Positions 34,946-43,385 of a stretch of DNA of 64,000 bases are shown piece by piece. A program made the position numbers and the translations under genes. The notes beneath the pieces are model-generated. The model saw only the letters and a list, made by a program, of their open reading frames with translations, was not told the origin of the DNA and did not search any database. Each line of letters starts with the position of its first letter. The stretch's first letter is position 1. Origin of the DNA: JANYJZ01 sp964523395 (lineage in GTDB: Bacteria > Bacteroidota > Ignavibacteria > UBA10030 > SZUA-254); the NCBI GenBank assembly GCA_964523395.1, contig CAZFXS010000003.1, forward strand, positions 124,001 through 188,000, read 5' to 3'.

Positions 34946-35716
34946 ATGAAAAACCTTTTTGCTGATAAATCTCAGGAAAATTCTTGGATAGAAAAAGTTA
35001 CATTAGGTCTATTTGGCCGTATGTCATCCATGCAATATTCAAAGGATTTTTCTCGAGAACAGATCACACTTTTTGAGCAAGTCAAACCATTCACAATGAC
35101 GAGTATAGAAAGAGTAATTTCCCTTGTTAAGGCAATTGAATACCTGTCAAGAAATAACATCGAAGGAGCCATTGTTGAATGTGGTGTTTGGAGGGGTGGA
35201 AGTATGATGGCGGTGGCACAGACTTTATTACAATGTGCTGATACTTCTCGTCATTTATATCTCTTTGATACATTTGAAGGTATGCCTAAGCCATCTAAAG
35301 ACGATAAGGATCTTTATGGCAAATCCGCCTCGAAAATAATATCGAATCAAACGAAGCAGCCCGAAAATTCACAGTGGTGCTATGCATCATTAGAAGAGGT
35401 TGAAAAGAATCTTACCCTAACAGGATATCCGAGAGATCAGATTCATTTTGTACAAGGAAAAGTCGAAGACACTATTCCACTAGAGACTCTTGAATCGATT
35501 GCCTTGCTCCGACTAGATACAGATTGGTTTGAATCTACAATTCACGAGCTTAAACATTTGTACCCAAAATTAGTTCATGGGGGGGTCCTAATTATAGATG
35601 ATTATGGTCATTGGGAGGGTGCAAGAAAGGCAGTGGATGAATATTGGGAAAGTCTGAGTTTCAAGCCATTACTCCAAAGAATTGATTATACAGCGAGATT
35701 GGCTCTAAAACTTTAA
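34946..35716 (+). CDS. TylF/MycF family O-methyltransferase
   Basis: A 256-residue SAM-dependent methyltransferase of the macrocin-O-methyltransferase (TylF) type, which methylates sugar hydroxyls. Evidence is the IEGAIVECGVWRGGSM motif I (about residues 72-87), LYLFDTFEGMP, and the metal-binding LRLDTDWFEST and LIIDDYGHWEGARKA segments, including the Asp pair. It is the first gene of an AT-rich cassette of methyltransferases and a glycosyltransferase inside the glycan locus. It therefore probably adds methyl groups to the polysaccharide. Confidence 0.9.
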   Translation: MKNLFADKSQENSWIEKVTLGLFGRMSSMQYSKDFSREQITLFEQVKPFTMTSIERVISLVKAIEYLSRNNIEGAIVECGVWRGGSMMAVAQTLLQCADTSRHLYLFDTFEGMPKPSKDDKDLYGKSASKIISNQTKQPENSQWCYASLEEVEKNLTLTGYPRDQIHFVQGKVEDTIPLETLESIALLRLDTDWFESTIHELKHLYPKLVHGGVLIIDDYGHWEGARKAVDEYWESLSFKPLLQRIDYTARLALKL

Positions 35717-35752
35717 TAAATCATAAGGCATGTATCATTTTGAATTAGGATC

Positions 35753-36463
35753 GTGATTTTTTCTATAGAACCCCACTTGCAACGGCGTGAACATCCCACA
35801 ACTTCAATATTTTGTAGGGATTATTTAGTGATGTTACCTTTGATCAATTGGCTGCAACGCATAGCTGTGCAATATGCCTATGGTAGGCTGTTAGATTTTG
35901 GTTGTGGAAACAAACCATATATATCTTTTTTTAAATCAAAACTTGAAACATATGTTGGTGTTGATTTAGTTCAAAATAAATTAGGTGATGTTGATATCGT
36001 GCTTGGCGATCGGGCTCTATTGCCAGTCGAGTCTAATTCATACGACACTGTTTTATCAACTCAAGTTCTTGAACATGTTTCTGATCCAGATAATTATCTC
36101 AGTGAAGTATCCCGCGTGATTCATAAAGGAGGTCATCTTATACTAACCTGTCCCGGTTCTTATATGTTGCATGAAGAACCAAATGATTATTTTCGATATA
36201 CAATCTATGGCCTAAAGCATCTATTAAACAAGCACGGTTTTGAACCTCTAAGAATTGACCAAGCTGGGGGTGCTTGGCGTTTGATTGGTCAAACTATTTT
36301 GAACCATTTTGCATTTGCATGGAAATCTGGTACACCATGGGTTCTAAAAAGTATTTTTCCATGTTTTGCGTTACCTGTAAATATTTTATTTTCACTACTT
36401 GATTCTATTAATTCTAATAATAAGGAAACAGTAAATTATATGATAATTGCAAAAAAAAAGTAA
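35753..36463 (+). CDS. class I SAM-dependent methyltransferase
   Basis: A 236-residue methyltransferase. Motif I is LLDFGCGNKPY at about residues 44-54, the acidic loop YVGVDLV at about 68-74, and VLSTQVLEHVSDP (Methyltransf_11 style) at about 100-112. A hydrophobic C-terminal stretch (about 195-215) may touch the membrane. The start is GTG at 35753. It is followed by another methyltransferase gene with the start codon 2 bases after this stop. The acceptor is unknown, probably a sugar of the surface glycan. Confidence 0.87.
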   Translation: MIFSIEPHLQRREHPTTSIFCRDYLVMLPLINWLQRIAVQYAYGRLLDFGCGNKPYISFFKSKLETYVGVDLVQNKLGDVDIVLGDRALLPVESNSYDTVLSTQVLEHVSDPDNYLSEVSRVIHKGGHLILTCPGSYMLHEEPNDYFRYTIYGLKHLLNKHGFEPLRIDQAGGAWRLIGQTILNHFAFAWKSGTPWVLKSIFPCFALPVNILFSLLDSINSNNKETVNYMIIAKKK

Positions 36464-36464
36464 T

Positions 36465-37298
36465 ATGAGCGATTTGCTAAAAAAGGAAAAAATGCTTCAG
36501 AAACATGCTACTCTCAGTTCTGGAAGACTACCGGAAATTGATAGAAGTAACATTGTGGATCAAATCCATATCGAACGCTATCAATTTGCAAGAGACAAGA
36601 TTTCAGGGGGGATCGTATTAGATATTGCATCTGGGATTGGTTATGGCGCAAATTTGCTTGCAGCAGATTCTAAGATTTCAAAAGTATATGGAGTGGATGT
36701 TTCTCAAGAAGCAATAAGGGAGGCCAAAGGTCTTTATCATTCGTCAAAATTGCAGTTTCGGGTTATTGATGGAATAAAACTTCCATTTGAAGATAAATTC
36801 TTTGATGCTATAGTAAGTTTCGAGACAATTGAACACACTTGGTGCCCAACCGAATTTTTACTTGAGCTGAACAGAGTTTTAAAAGATGATGGGATGTTGA
36901 TTATATCGACTCCAAACAAGCGATTTCATTCGCACGGAAAACGAAGGCCATGGAACCCATTCCATAAAGTTGAATTCTATCCAAACGAATTTAAATCGGT
37001 ACTTTCAAAATATTTTTGTTTCTTTTATTTTTGGGGTGGACAGGAATTTCTTGACGTCAGAAGTGCTGATTTATTAAAGTATAATTGGATTGAATTCCGC
37101 TATTATAAAGTTTATCACAATTCATTATTTTCAAATTTCATTGCCTCAATAAAGAAACTAAAGAGTGCAGTGTTTAAAAAAACAATTCGACCTTCAATGA
37201 AGGGAGAAAGTTTCAACCATCGAACACAAGTAGCTCCCTGGCAGGAAGGTTTAGAGCCGTATACGATAATTGCCATTTGCTGCCCAAAACAATTATAA
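36465..37298 (+). CDS. class I SAM-dependent methyltransferase
   Basis: A 277-residue methyltransferase. ATG 36465, 1 base after the previous stop, is preferred over a TTG six codons upstream inside the A-run of the previous gene. Motif I is VLDIASGIGYGANLL at about residues 53-67, then VYGVDVSQEAI, and the IVSFETIEHTWCP motif with the family-typical Glu-His. The last 90 residues are basic and rich in Phe/Tyr and may bind the acceptor. It is part of the AT-rich methyltransferase cassette. Confidence 0.87.
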   Translation: MSDLLKKEKMLQKHATLSSGRLPEIDRSNIVDQIHIERYQFARDKISGGIVLDIASGIGYGANLLAADSKISKVYGVDVSQEAIREAKGLYHSSKLQFRVIDGIKLPFEDKFFDAIVSFETIEHTWCPTEFLLELNRVLKDDGMLIISTPNKRFHSHGKRRPWNPFHKVEFYPNEFKSVLSKYFCFFYFWGGQEFLDVRSADLLKYNWIEFRYYKVYHNSLFSNFIASIKKLKSAVFKKTIRPSMKGESFNHRTQVAPWQEGLEPYTIIAICCPKQL

Positions 37299-37316
37299 TT
37301 ACCTGCCTTATCGGAT

Positions 37317-38411
37317 GTGAAAAAGAAAATCAATTTGTTGATAACAACGTATCACCTTGATCATGGAGGTGTGGAAGAGGTTATTCTTACATACGCCAAA
37401 CTTCTAGATAAGGATCGGTACTCAATAACTGTAGGCTGCCTTCATAAAGGTACTCTTTCCAATGAAATTGACAAAATACCAGGTGTTAGATTGGTTTTCA
37501 TTGACACAAAAAGTAGAATAAAGCGTTTTTTCCGATTTGCTATGCTTGCAAGAGAAGTCAGAGCTGATATTGTTCATAATCATTCATGTTGGTATGGGCT
37601 ATTTGCGGGATCACTTTGTGGCGCATATAAGGTCGAGACTGTTCATAATATGTATTTTTGGTTTTCAGCAATTGAAAAACTGAATTATAGTGTGTACTTA
37701 CTTCTTGCAAACCGAATAATTGCTGTTTCAAATTACGTTCGTAAATTCACATTAGACTTTTTTTCCTTTATTGACCCCAAAAAAATTGTGGTGGTTTATA
37801 ATGGGATACACTACGAACTTTTCAAAGATAGTAAACCCGACGAACAAATTCGTTCACAACTAAAAATTGAAAAAGAGACCATTGTAGTCGGTTTTGTTGG
37901 CAGATTGACATTTCAAAAGGGGATAACATATTTACTTGATGCAGCATCAATAATTGAAACGAAAAATCGTGCTGTTAAGTTCTTAATTGTTGGCGAGGGT
38001 GAGCTACGAGAGGAGTTGGAGGCTAAGGTAAAGTCTATGAGGCTTGGCAATATAATATTTGTTGGTTTCCAGCGTGAAATAATTAAGTATCTATCTATTA
38101 TGGATATTTTTGTTTTGCCTTCGCTTTTTGAAGGATTACCGATGAGTGTCTTGGAAGCAATGGCATGCAAAAAACCAGTTGTTGCAACAAATATAAGCGG
38201 AACAGCGGAAGTAGTTGTTGATAATCAAACTGGGTTTCTTGTTGAACCTAAAAATGTGGAACAATTGACTGATCGACTAATGCGTTTGATAGCTAATTCA
38301 TCTATTCGACAGCAAATGGGTGAACTTGGAATGCAGAGAGTGATTCAACAGTTTTCTGCTCAACGGATGATCAACAAAACAGAGGAAATTTATTGCACCA
38401 GAAAACAATGA
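37317..38411 (+). CDS. GT4 family glycosyltransferase
   Basis: A 364-residue GT-B enzyme. The start is GTG at 37317 (MKKKINLLITTYHLDHGG). The N-terminal Gly-rich acceptor loop is followed by VVYNGI at about 160. Donor-domain motifs are VGFVGRLTFQKGI (about 193-205), FLIVGEGE, VGFQREI and the conserved PSLFEGLPMSVLEAMACKKPV with the E-x7-E pair. It overlaps the next gene by 4 bases (ATGA), linking the AT-rich cassette to the following genes in one transcript. Confidence 0.93.
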   Translation: MKKKINLLITTYHLDHGGVEEVILTYAKLLDKDRYSITVGCLHKGTLSNEIDKIPGVRLVFIDTKSRIKRFFRFAMLAREVRADIVHNHSCWYGLFAGSLCGAYKVETVHNMYFWFSAIEKLNYSVYLLLANRIIAVSNYVRKFTLDFFSFIDPKKIVVVYNGIHYELFKDSKPDEQIRSQLKIEKETIVVGFVGRLTFQKGITYLLDAASIIETKNRAVKFLIVGEGELREELEAKVKSMRLGNIIFVGFQREIIKYLSIMDIFVLPSLFEGLPMSVLEAMACKKPVVATNISGTAEVVVDNQTGFLVEPKNVEQLTDRLMRLIANSSIRQQMGELGMQRVIQQFSAQRMINKTEEIYCTRKQ

Positions 38412-39559
38412 TCATCCTTTTTTTCTCTGACATCCCCTTCCACACCCTCCATCAACGCCCACAGCATCTTGCGATGGAGCTTTCCAGGAAATGGACTGTG
38501 TTTTGGGTTGAGCCAGCCGTAATGTCGGAGAAAATTGATTTTACACCACAAAAGATTACTGAAAACATTTATTCTCTCACCATTCCTGTCATTCCTTACA
38601 ATGCTAAGAAAAAATGGATTCGTTATCTTGCGAGACTGCTAAGCCATTTCTTTTTTTTTCGAACGCTGATAACTTTCTGGCAATTGCGATTGATAAAAAA
38701 AGCATTGTCAGATCTTAAGCTTGTTAATCAGCAAATGGGCGTTATCATCCATAATTTTCACGTTATTGACCTCATAAAAAAACTTTCCCCGCCGTTTATT
38801 TTGTATGACTATATCGACAACGCGTTTGGGTTTACTTCACTTCCTAATCATATAAAACACGATTGGCTGACGACACTTCAACTTGCCAATGTCATCACTG
38901 TAACGTCACCCGGATTAGCCAAACAAATCAAGGATGCAAGTTCAAAGGATGTGGTCTACGTTGGCAATGGCGTTGAATACGGTTTCTTTGCTCTGAATAA
39001 TGATCCACGCCCGGACGATTTGCCATCCGGCAAGCCACTGGTCGTGTACATTGGGGCAGTATATCCCTGGCTGGATTATCGACTTCTTGATGAAGTAATC
39101 CGGAATCTCTCAGAAATAAATTTTGTTTTTATTGGTCCGGTGCATCCGGAGGTAACAGCCGAACTTGATATGCTGAAAAGACATGACAATGTCTATGTAC
39201 TCGGATTTAAACCATACAAGATGTTGCCACAGTATCTCCATCATGTTGATGTCGGTATCATACCGTTTCAAAAAAATGAACTCACAAAGACCGTCAATCC
39301 GGTCAAGCTCTATGAGTATTCCGCGGCAGGTATGCCGACAATCGCGACCGATTTTTCAGATGATATCAGATCATTCAGTGATATTGTGACCATTGTGTCA
39401 TCAGCAGAAGAATTTGTGGCTTCAGTCAAAAAGTTGTTGACACATACAAACGATCAGGAGAGAAAAGAACGGTTGCAGAAATTTGCGAGGCAACACAACT
39501 GGAAGAATAAATCTGACCAGATCATCGATCTCATTCAGAAGAATATTTTATCGTCATAA
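38408..39559 (+). CDS. glycosyltransferase (GT4/TagE-like, SpsE-type N-terminus)
   Basis: A 383-residue GT-B-like protein. ATG 38408 in the ATGA overlap is preferred over a TTG five codons upstream. The N-terminal segment FFSDIPFHTLHQRPQHLA is typical of a glycosyltransferase group that begins with the RPQH motif. The donor domain follows with VVYIGAVYPWLDYRLL, NFVFIGPVHPE, VYVLGFKPY and the closing NPVKLYEYSAAGMPTIATD, where the usual first Glu region is NPVKLYEY. It probably adds one residue of the glycan repeat. Confidence 0.88.
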   Translation: MIILFFSDIPFHTLHQRPQHLAMELSRKWTVFWVEPAVMSEKIDFTPQKITENIYSLTIPVIPYNAKKKWIRYLARLLSHFFFFRTLITFWQLRLIKKALSDLKLVNQQMGVIIHNFHVIDLIKKLSPPFILYDYIDNAFGFTSLPNHIKHDWLTTLQLANVITVTSPGLAKQIKDASSKDVVYVGNGVEYGFFALNNDPRPDDLPSGKPLVVYIGAVYPWLDYRLLDEVIRNLSEINFVFIGPVHPEVTAELDMLKRHDNVYVLGFKPYKMLPQYLHHVDVGIIPFQKNELTKTVNPVKLYEYSAAGMPTIATDFSDDIRSFSDIVTIVSSAEEFVASVKKLLTHTNDQERKERLQKFARQHNWKNKSDQIIDLIQKNILSS

Positions 39560-39578
39560 GTACGATTAGAGGAAAAGC

Positions 39579-42125
39579 ATGAGTAAACAAAAAAGCCCGC
39601 ACGAGATGCGATCAGGACAAGGTCAGGCATCATGGTTCGATAAACTGCCCGCGTGGAAACAGAATACGGTCTGCATAATCATTCTCTACGCATTATTGCT
39701 GGTATTTTTTAATAAGATCGTATTCAGCGATATGATTTTCTCGCAAGGCGGTGATACAGCCGCTCATGAAAGCTGGGCAAGTGCCATTAAATATCTGGAA
39801 ACGCAATATAATATCGAACCAATGTGGATACCCTATGTGTTTGGCGGTATGCCGCTTGCCGGTACGCTGATTTTTCCGCATCAGGTGAATGTTGTACAGG
39901 AATATGCGGTTGCCGGGATTTCAAAAATATTATTTGTTGGCACTACGCTTCATTGGCTTCTGGCTCCCTTCCTGTTACTCGGCATCTCAGTGTTCTTTCT
40001 CGGCCGTACGTTAAAATTCTCAGCGCCTGTTTCTTTATTTGCGGCGCTTGTGGTTATGCTTAATCCGTTTACCATAGGTTTACCGGAAACTGGCCATGGA
40101 TCGAAGCTTATCGTACTTGGATATATCCCATTATTATTTTTACTGACGTATAAACTTTTTGAGCTAAGAAGCCTGCTTATGCTCGGGCTGACGGCTGCGA
40201 CAGTCGGTACCATGCTCTTGTCTTCTCATCCTCAAATGGCGTTTTATGGATTGCTCCTTATTGGTTCGTATCTGTTATACGAAATTATTATTGAGGTGAA
40301 ACAAAATCCCAAAGGTAGCGCGCTCAAGGTACTGCTGTTTGTGCTCGCGGTTTGTATCGGGTTTGGAATTTATGCGTATCAGGCGCTTCCGACGCTTGAG
40401 TATTCACACTATTCTATCCGTGGCGGCAGTGGTGGGGGAGCCGGCGGAGCAGAATCAGGGTCGGCAAGCGGCGTTTCGTATGAGTTTGCGACTAACTGGT
40501 CGTTTCACCCTTTTGAAATGATCAACTTTCTTATCCCGTCCTTTTTCGGTTACGAATCGCCGTACTACTGGGGATGGATGCCGTTTACAAATTCAACTGT
40601 CTATATCGGTTTGCTTCCGCTACTGCTGGCGATACTGGCAATTATTGTTGCGCGCAATAAGTTTACCTGGTTTTTACTGATACTGTCCATCGTTGTTTTG
40701 TTTGTCTCATTCGGGAAACATTTCAGCATCGTGTACGATTTGATGTTTAATTATTTTCCTTACTTCAATAAATTCCGCGTCCCGGTGATGATTATGCACC
40801 TCATGCCGATTACACTTGGGCTGTTGAGCGCGTTCGGGTTGGAGTGGCTGCTTGTGAATGTTCCAAGGTTGAAAGAACAAGAAATCCAGGTGTGGAAGAA
40901 AAGACTTATGAAGACGGTAATCGCTCTGGCAGCTTTTGTCATTGTCGGACTTGTTTTCAATGAGGGAATTTTCAACAGTCTTTCGGGCTCATTCTTTGCA
41001 AAGGAAGGTGAACCCGGAACTCTGCGTCAGTATGGTATTCAAACACCTCAAGCCTTTCTGCAATTTAAAAAAATGAGATTTGATTTGATGTGGAAGGATT
41101 TCATCAAGTTCGCGATAATCTTTGGAGTTTGTCTCGGCTTGTTTATTGCTTTTCTCCAGAAGAAAATCAAACCATTATTTTTGATGTTCGTATGTATCGT
41201 CATCCTGATTATTGATTTGGGGATATACGACATGAAGTATATCAACCCCAAACCGAATAATGCACTGGAACAACAGTTTGTGCCGGATGCAACCGTACAG
41301 AAACTTCAGGCTGACGGCGCGTCAGAACAATTCCGCATATTTCCGCTGGGGGAATTATTCCAGGATAATTCCTTTATGTATCATCATGTGCAATCGATTG
41401 GGGGGTACAGTCCTGCAAAACTGAAGATTTACCAGGAGATGCTCGATTCATGCCTCTATCGCGGTTCCGATCCTCAGTTTCCGATTAATATGAATGTCAT
41501 CAACATGCTGAATACAAAATACCTCGTCGCGAAGGGCAGTCTGCCGGAACCGATGTTTACGCTTGTCAACGCTGATCAGGCAAAGGGGGTGCTGACATAC
41601 CAGAACCCCGGCGCGTTGCCGCGCGCATGGTTTGCTGATGAGGTGACAATTGCCGGTTCACGGCAGGAAGTGTTCGCGAAGCTGAATTCTGCGGAATGGA
41701 ACCCGCGCCATACCGCGATTCTTGAAAAAACACCTGCCGAGCAGATTACCAGGCCGGAGTCAGCATCTGTCAAATTCTCCCGAAACAGCAATGATGAATT
41801 TGAACTTAGTGTGTATACATCCAGCCCGTCAATACTGGTGATCAGTGAGATATATTATCCGGCAGGATGGAAAGCGTTTATTGACGGTACAGAAACCGAA
41901 ATCTACAAGACAAATTATCTGCTTCGATCTGTTATCGTTCCGGCAGGTACGCATAAGGTACAGTTTACATTTCAACCGGATTCGTACCAGACCGGGCTGA
42001 CGGTTACACGTGCCGCATGGGGTGTAACATTATTGCTAATCCTGGCGGGGGTATTTCTTGATCCAAATTTCAGATCAAAATTAGGGTTAGGGAAAAAGAA
42101 GGTTGAGCCAGAAAAGACAATGTAA
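39579..42125 (+). CDS. YfhO family membrane protein (GT-C-like), copy 2
   Basis: An 848-residue YfhO protein with about 13 membrane helices and a soluble C-terminal domain (about 600-820) that ends in a last helix and a Lys-rich tail. It is a paralogue of the protein at 29289-31589. Shared are the first-loop FSDMIFSQGGDTAAHESW region with acidic residues and the C-terminal SEIYYPAGWKAFIDG. A Gly/Ser-rich insert (GGSGGGAGGAESGSASG) at about residues 286-302 is absent from copy 1. A strong ribosome-binding site (GAGGAAAA) precedes the ATG. A bidirectional terminator follows and closes the first glycan block. Confidence 0.88.
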   Translation: MSKQKSPHEMRSGQGQASWFDKLPAWKQNTVCIIILYALLLVFFNKIVFSDMIFSQGGDTAAHESWASAIKYLETQYNIEPMWIPYVFGGMPLAGTLIFPHQVNVVQEYAVAGISKILFVGTTLHWLLAPFLLLGISVFFLGRTLKFSAPVSLFAALVVMLNPFTIGLPETGHGSKLIVLGYIPLLFLLTYKLFELRSLLMLGLTAATVGTMLLSSHPQMAFYGLLLIGSYLLYEIIIEVKQNPKGSALKVLLFVLAVCIGFGIYAYQALPTLEYSHYSIRGGSGGGAGGAESGSASGVSYEFATNWSFHPFEMINFLIPSFFGYESPYYWGWMPFTNSTVYIGLLPLLLAILAIIVARNKFTWFLLILSIVVLFVSFGKHFSIVYDLMFNYFPYFNKFRVPVMIMHLMPITLGLLSAFGLEWLLVNVPRLKEQEIQVWKKRLMKTVIALAAFVIVGLVFNEGIFNSLSGSFFAKEGEPGTLRQYGIQTPQAFLQFKKMRFDLMWKDFIKFAIIFGVCLGLFIAFLQKKIKPLFLMFVCIVILIIDLGIYDMKYINPKPNNALEQQFVPDATVQKLQADGASEQFRIFPLGELFQDNSFMYHHVQSIGGYSPAKLKIYQEMLDSCLYRGSDPQFPINMNVINMLNTKYLVAKGSLPEPMFTLVNADQAKGVLTYQNPGALPRAWFADEVTIAGSRQEVFAKLNSAEWNPRHTAILEKTPAEQITRPESASVKFSRNSNDEFELSVYTSSPSILVISEIYYPAGWKAFIDGTETEIYKTNYLLRSVIVPAGTHKVQFTFQPDSYQTGLTVTRAAWGVTLLLILAGVFLDPNFRSKLGLGKKKVEPEKTM

Positions 42126-42145
42126 CACGGGGATTCTTTTATAAC

Positions 42146-42174
42146 AAAAAAGGCCGATAGTAATCGGCCTTTTG
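42146..42174. terminator. bidirectional intrinsic terminator
   Basis: GGCCGAT (42152-42158), loop AGTA, ATCGGCC (42163-42169), flanked by A6 on the left and TTTTG on the right. It is shared by yfhO copy 2 and rpsU, which converge. Confidence 0.92.
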
Positions 42175-42193
42175 TTTTGTATTGCGTTGTTTC

Positions 42194-42388
42194 TTACATT
42201 TCTTCCATCAATGTCCGTTGCATGCGGCGCACGGCTTTGATTTTCTTCATGCGCTTCTTTACGGAAGGTTTTGTGAAATACGCGCGTTTCTTAACTTCTT
42301 TAAGAATACCCGACCGTTCGTATTTTTTCTTGAAACGACGGATCGCGCGGTCGATGTTTTCGTTTTCATTAATAACGATACCGACCAT
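42194..42388 (-). CDS. rpsU: 30S ribosomal protein S21
   Basis: Small-subunit ribosomal protein of 64 residues. It starts MVGIVINENENIDRAIRRFKK and continues with the basic KKRAYFTKPSVKKR tail typical of S21. The ATG at 42388 is chosen because a near-perfect Shine-Dalgarno (GGAAGGAGGTG) ends 7 bases upstream; a longer frame starting three codons earlier would cover that site. It lies 23 bp downstream of the zinc-ribbon gene and shares its transcript. S21 helps base-pairing of the 16S 3' end with the mRNA. Confidence 0.96.
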   Translation of the reverse strand: MVGIVINENENIDRAIRRFKKKYERSGILKEVKKRAYFTKPSVKKRMKKIKAVRRMQRTLMEEM

Positions 42389-42411
42389 GGTATTCACCTC
42401 CTTCCAATATA

Positions 42412-42816
42412 TTATGCAAGTTGATTGATTCCTCCATCCAGAACAGGTTCCGGTTTCAGATTTTCGAGTAAGCGCCGCTGGCCCTGTTTTTCAAAAGAGA
42501 CAACAATCGCGTGGTGGCCATCGGATGTTTTTACCTTACTGGTAACTTTTCCGACATCATTCCATTCGGTATGGAAAATAGCCTGCCCGATGGTGAAGAT
42601 CTGTTCGGGTGAATATTTGGTTGCGGATTCCGGGTCAAGCTTGGCATTTTTCTGATCGCTCAAGCGTGCCTTTACATCCATGGACGTCATGTGATGGCAG
42701 CGCGTGCACCGCAGCCATAACTTGTCCTGCGCCTCTTGCATTTCCCCCACCATCTCCATCTTCGTATTTCTGTTGCAATAGCCGCAAAAAAACTCAGTAA
42801 ATTTCGTTCGAGCCAT
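42412..42816 (-). CDS. zinc-ribbon protein with SH3/Tudor-like domain
   Basis: A 134-residue protein with no signal peptide. Residues 10-42 contain CGYC and CTRCHH, a treble-clef or rubredoxin-like zinc site. Residues about 66-122 (YSPEQIFTIGQAIFHTEWNDVGKV, then VVSFEKQGQRRLL) resemble the small beta barrel found at the C-terminus of UvrD/PcrA and in CarD-like proteins, which bind RNA polymerase or nucleic acid. It is co-transcribed with rpsU, so a role in translation or transcription is likely but inferred. I do not recognise a named gene. Confidence 0.78.
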   Translation of the reverse strand: MARTKFTEFFCGYCNRNTKMEMVGEMQEAQDKLWLRCTRCHHMTSMDVKARLSDQKNAKLDPESATKYSPEQIFTIGQAIFHTEWNDVGKVTSKVKTSDGHHAIVVSFEKQGQRRLLENLKPEPVLDGGINQLA

Positions 42817-43142
42817 GCATGATTCCTACTATTGATGAATGGTTTAGTGAATTATGTGAGATGCCGACATATTCGAATGGCGATTGGCGACTCCTGCCCC
42901 GAACAGATTGAGAATGGATCAACCCTAAACAGAGGTCCAAAAGGAAAAGCGCATCTCAGTGCTATCCAATATATGAATTATTTCACACGGAGTCAATGCA
43001 TTTCTGCTAAAATCACGCAAAAATCACTAACATCAGGTAGCGTTCATTATTCTGTCTAACCAGGACTAAATGGAAGCATGATGATTTTCTATCGCTTGAG
43101 TATGCGAATTTATTGCATTTCTCCTCGTAATGCAGGAATTTC
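42817..43142. other. non-coding stretch between zinc-ribbon gene and tRNA promoter
   Basis: No convincing gene, repeat or hairpin was seen. It holds the minus-strand leader of the zinc-ribbon/rpsU transcript at its left end and leads to the tRNA promoter at its right end. Confidence 0.6.
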
Positions 43143-43171
43143 TTGTAAACACGGCTAAAATTTAGTACATT
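43143..43171 (+). promoter_or_regulatory. tRNA promoter
   Basis: TTGTAA (43143-43148), 17 bp ending in TTTAG, then TACATT (43166-43171). The tRNA begins at 43210, about 32 bases after the predicted start. Confidence 0.6.
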
Positions 43172-43209
43172 AACCGCGGAATTTCAGCCTTTTCAGTCTG
43201 ATGTACCAT

Positions 43210-43284
43210 GGGCCCTTAGCTCAGCTTGGTTAGAGCAGCTGACTCATAATCAGCGGGTCGCAGGTTCAAGTCCTGCAGGGCCCA
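43210..43284 (+). tRNA. tRNA with anticodon CAU, probably tRNA-Ile2, possibly elongator Met
   Basis: A complete cloverleaf can be drawn. The acceptor stem is GGGCCCT with AGGGCCC (discriminator A at 43284), the D arm AGCTCAGCTTGGTTAGAGC, the anticodon stem CTGA-CTCATAA-TCAG with CAT at 43245-43247, and the T arm GCAGGTTCAAGTCCTGC. CCA is not encoded. The acceptor stem and CUUAGCUCAG start resemble tRNA-Ile2, whose C34 is modified to lysidine by TilS. An elongator tRNA-Met cannot be excluded without covariance scoring. Confidence 0.93.
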
Positions 43285-43347
43285 CAACAGAATTTAATAG
43301 CACCGTACTGATCTCGTTTACTGGCTTCATAAATCGTTTCCTCGTAA

Positions 43348-43376
43348 TTGACATCTCTACCAACTAAACCGATAAC
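43348..43376 (+). promoter_or_regulatory. promoter for the MFS/spermidine-synthase-like gene
   Basis: TTGACA (43348-43353), a consensus -35, 17 bp, GATAAC (43371-43376). Transcription would start at about 43383, which implies an almost leaderless mRNA for the ATG at 43386. Confidence 0.45.
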
Positions 43377-43385
43377 AGCAGTGTG

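Noticed and set aside
42832..43059. Plus-strand frame of 75 codons upstream of the tRNA
   Set aside because: No ribosome-binding site, motif or compositional support; it is probably chance.
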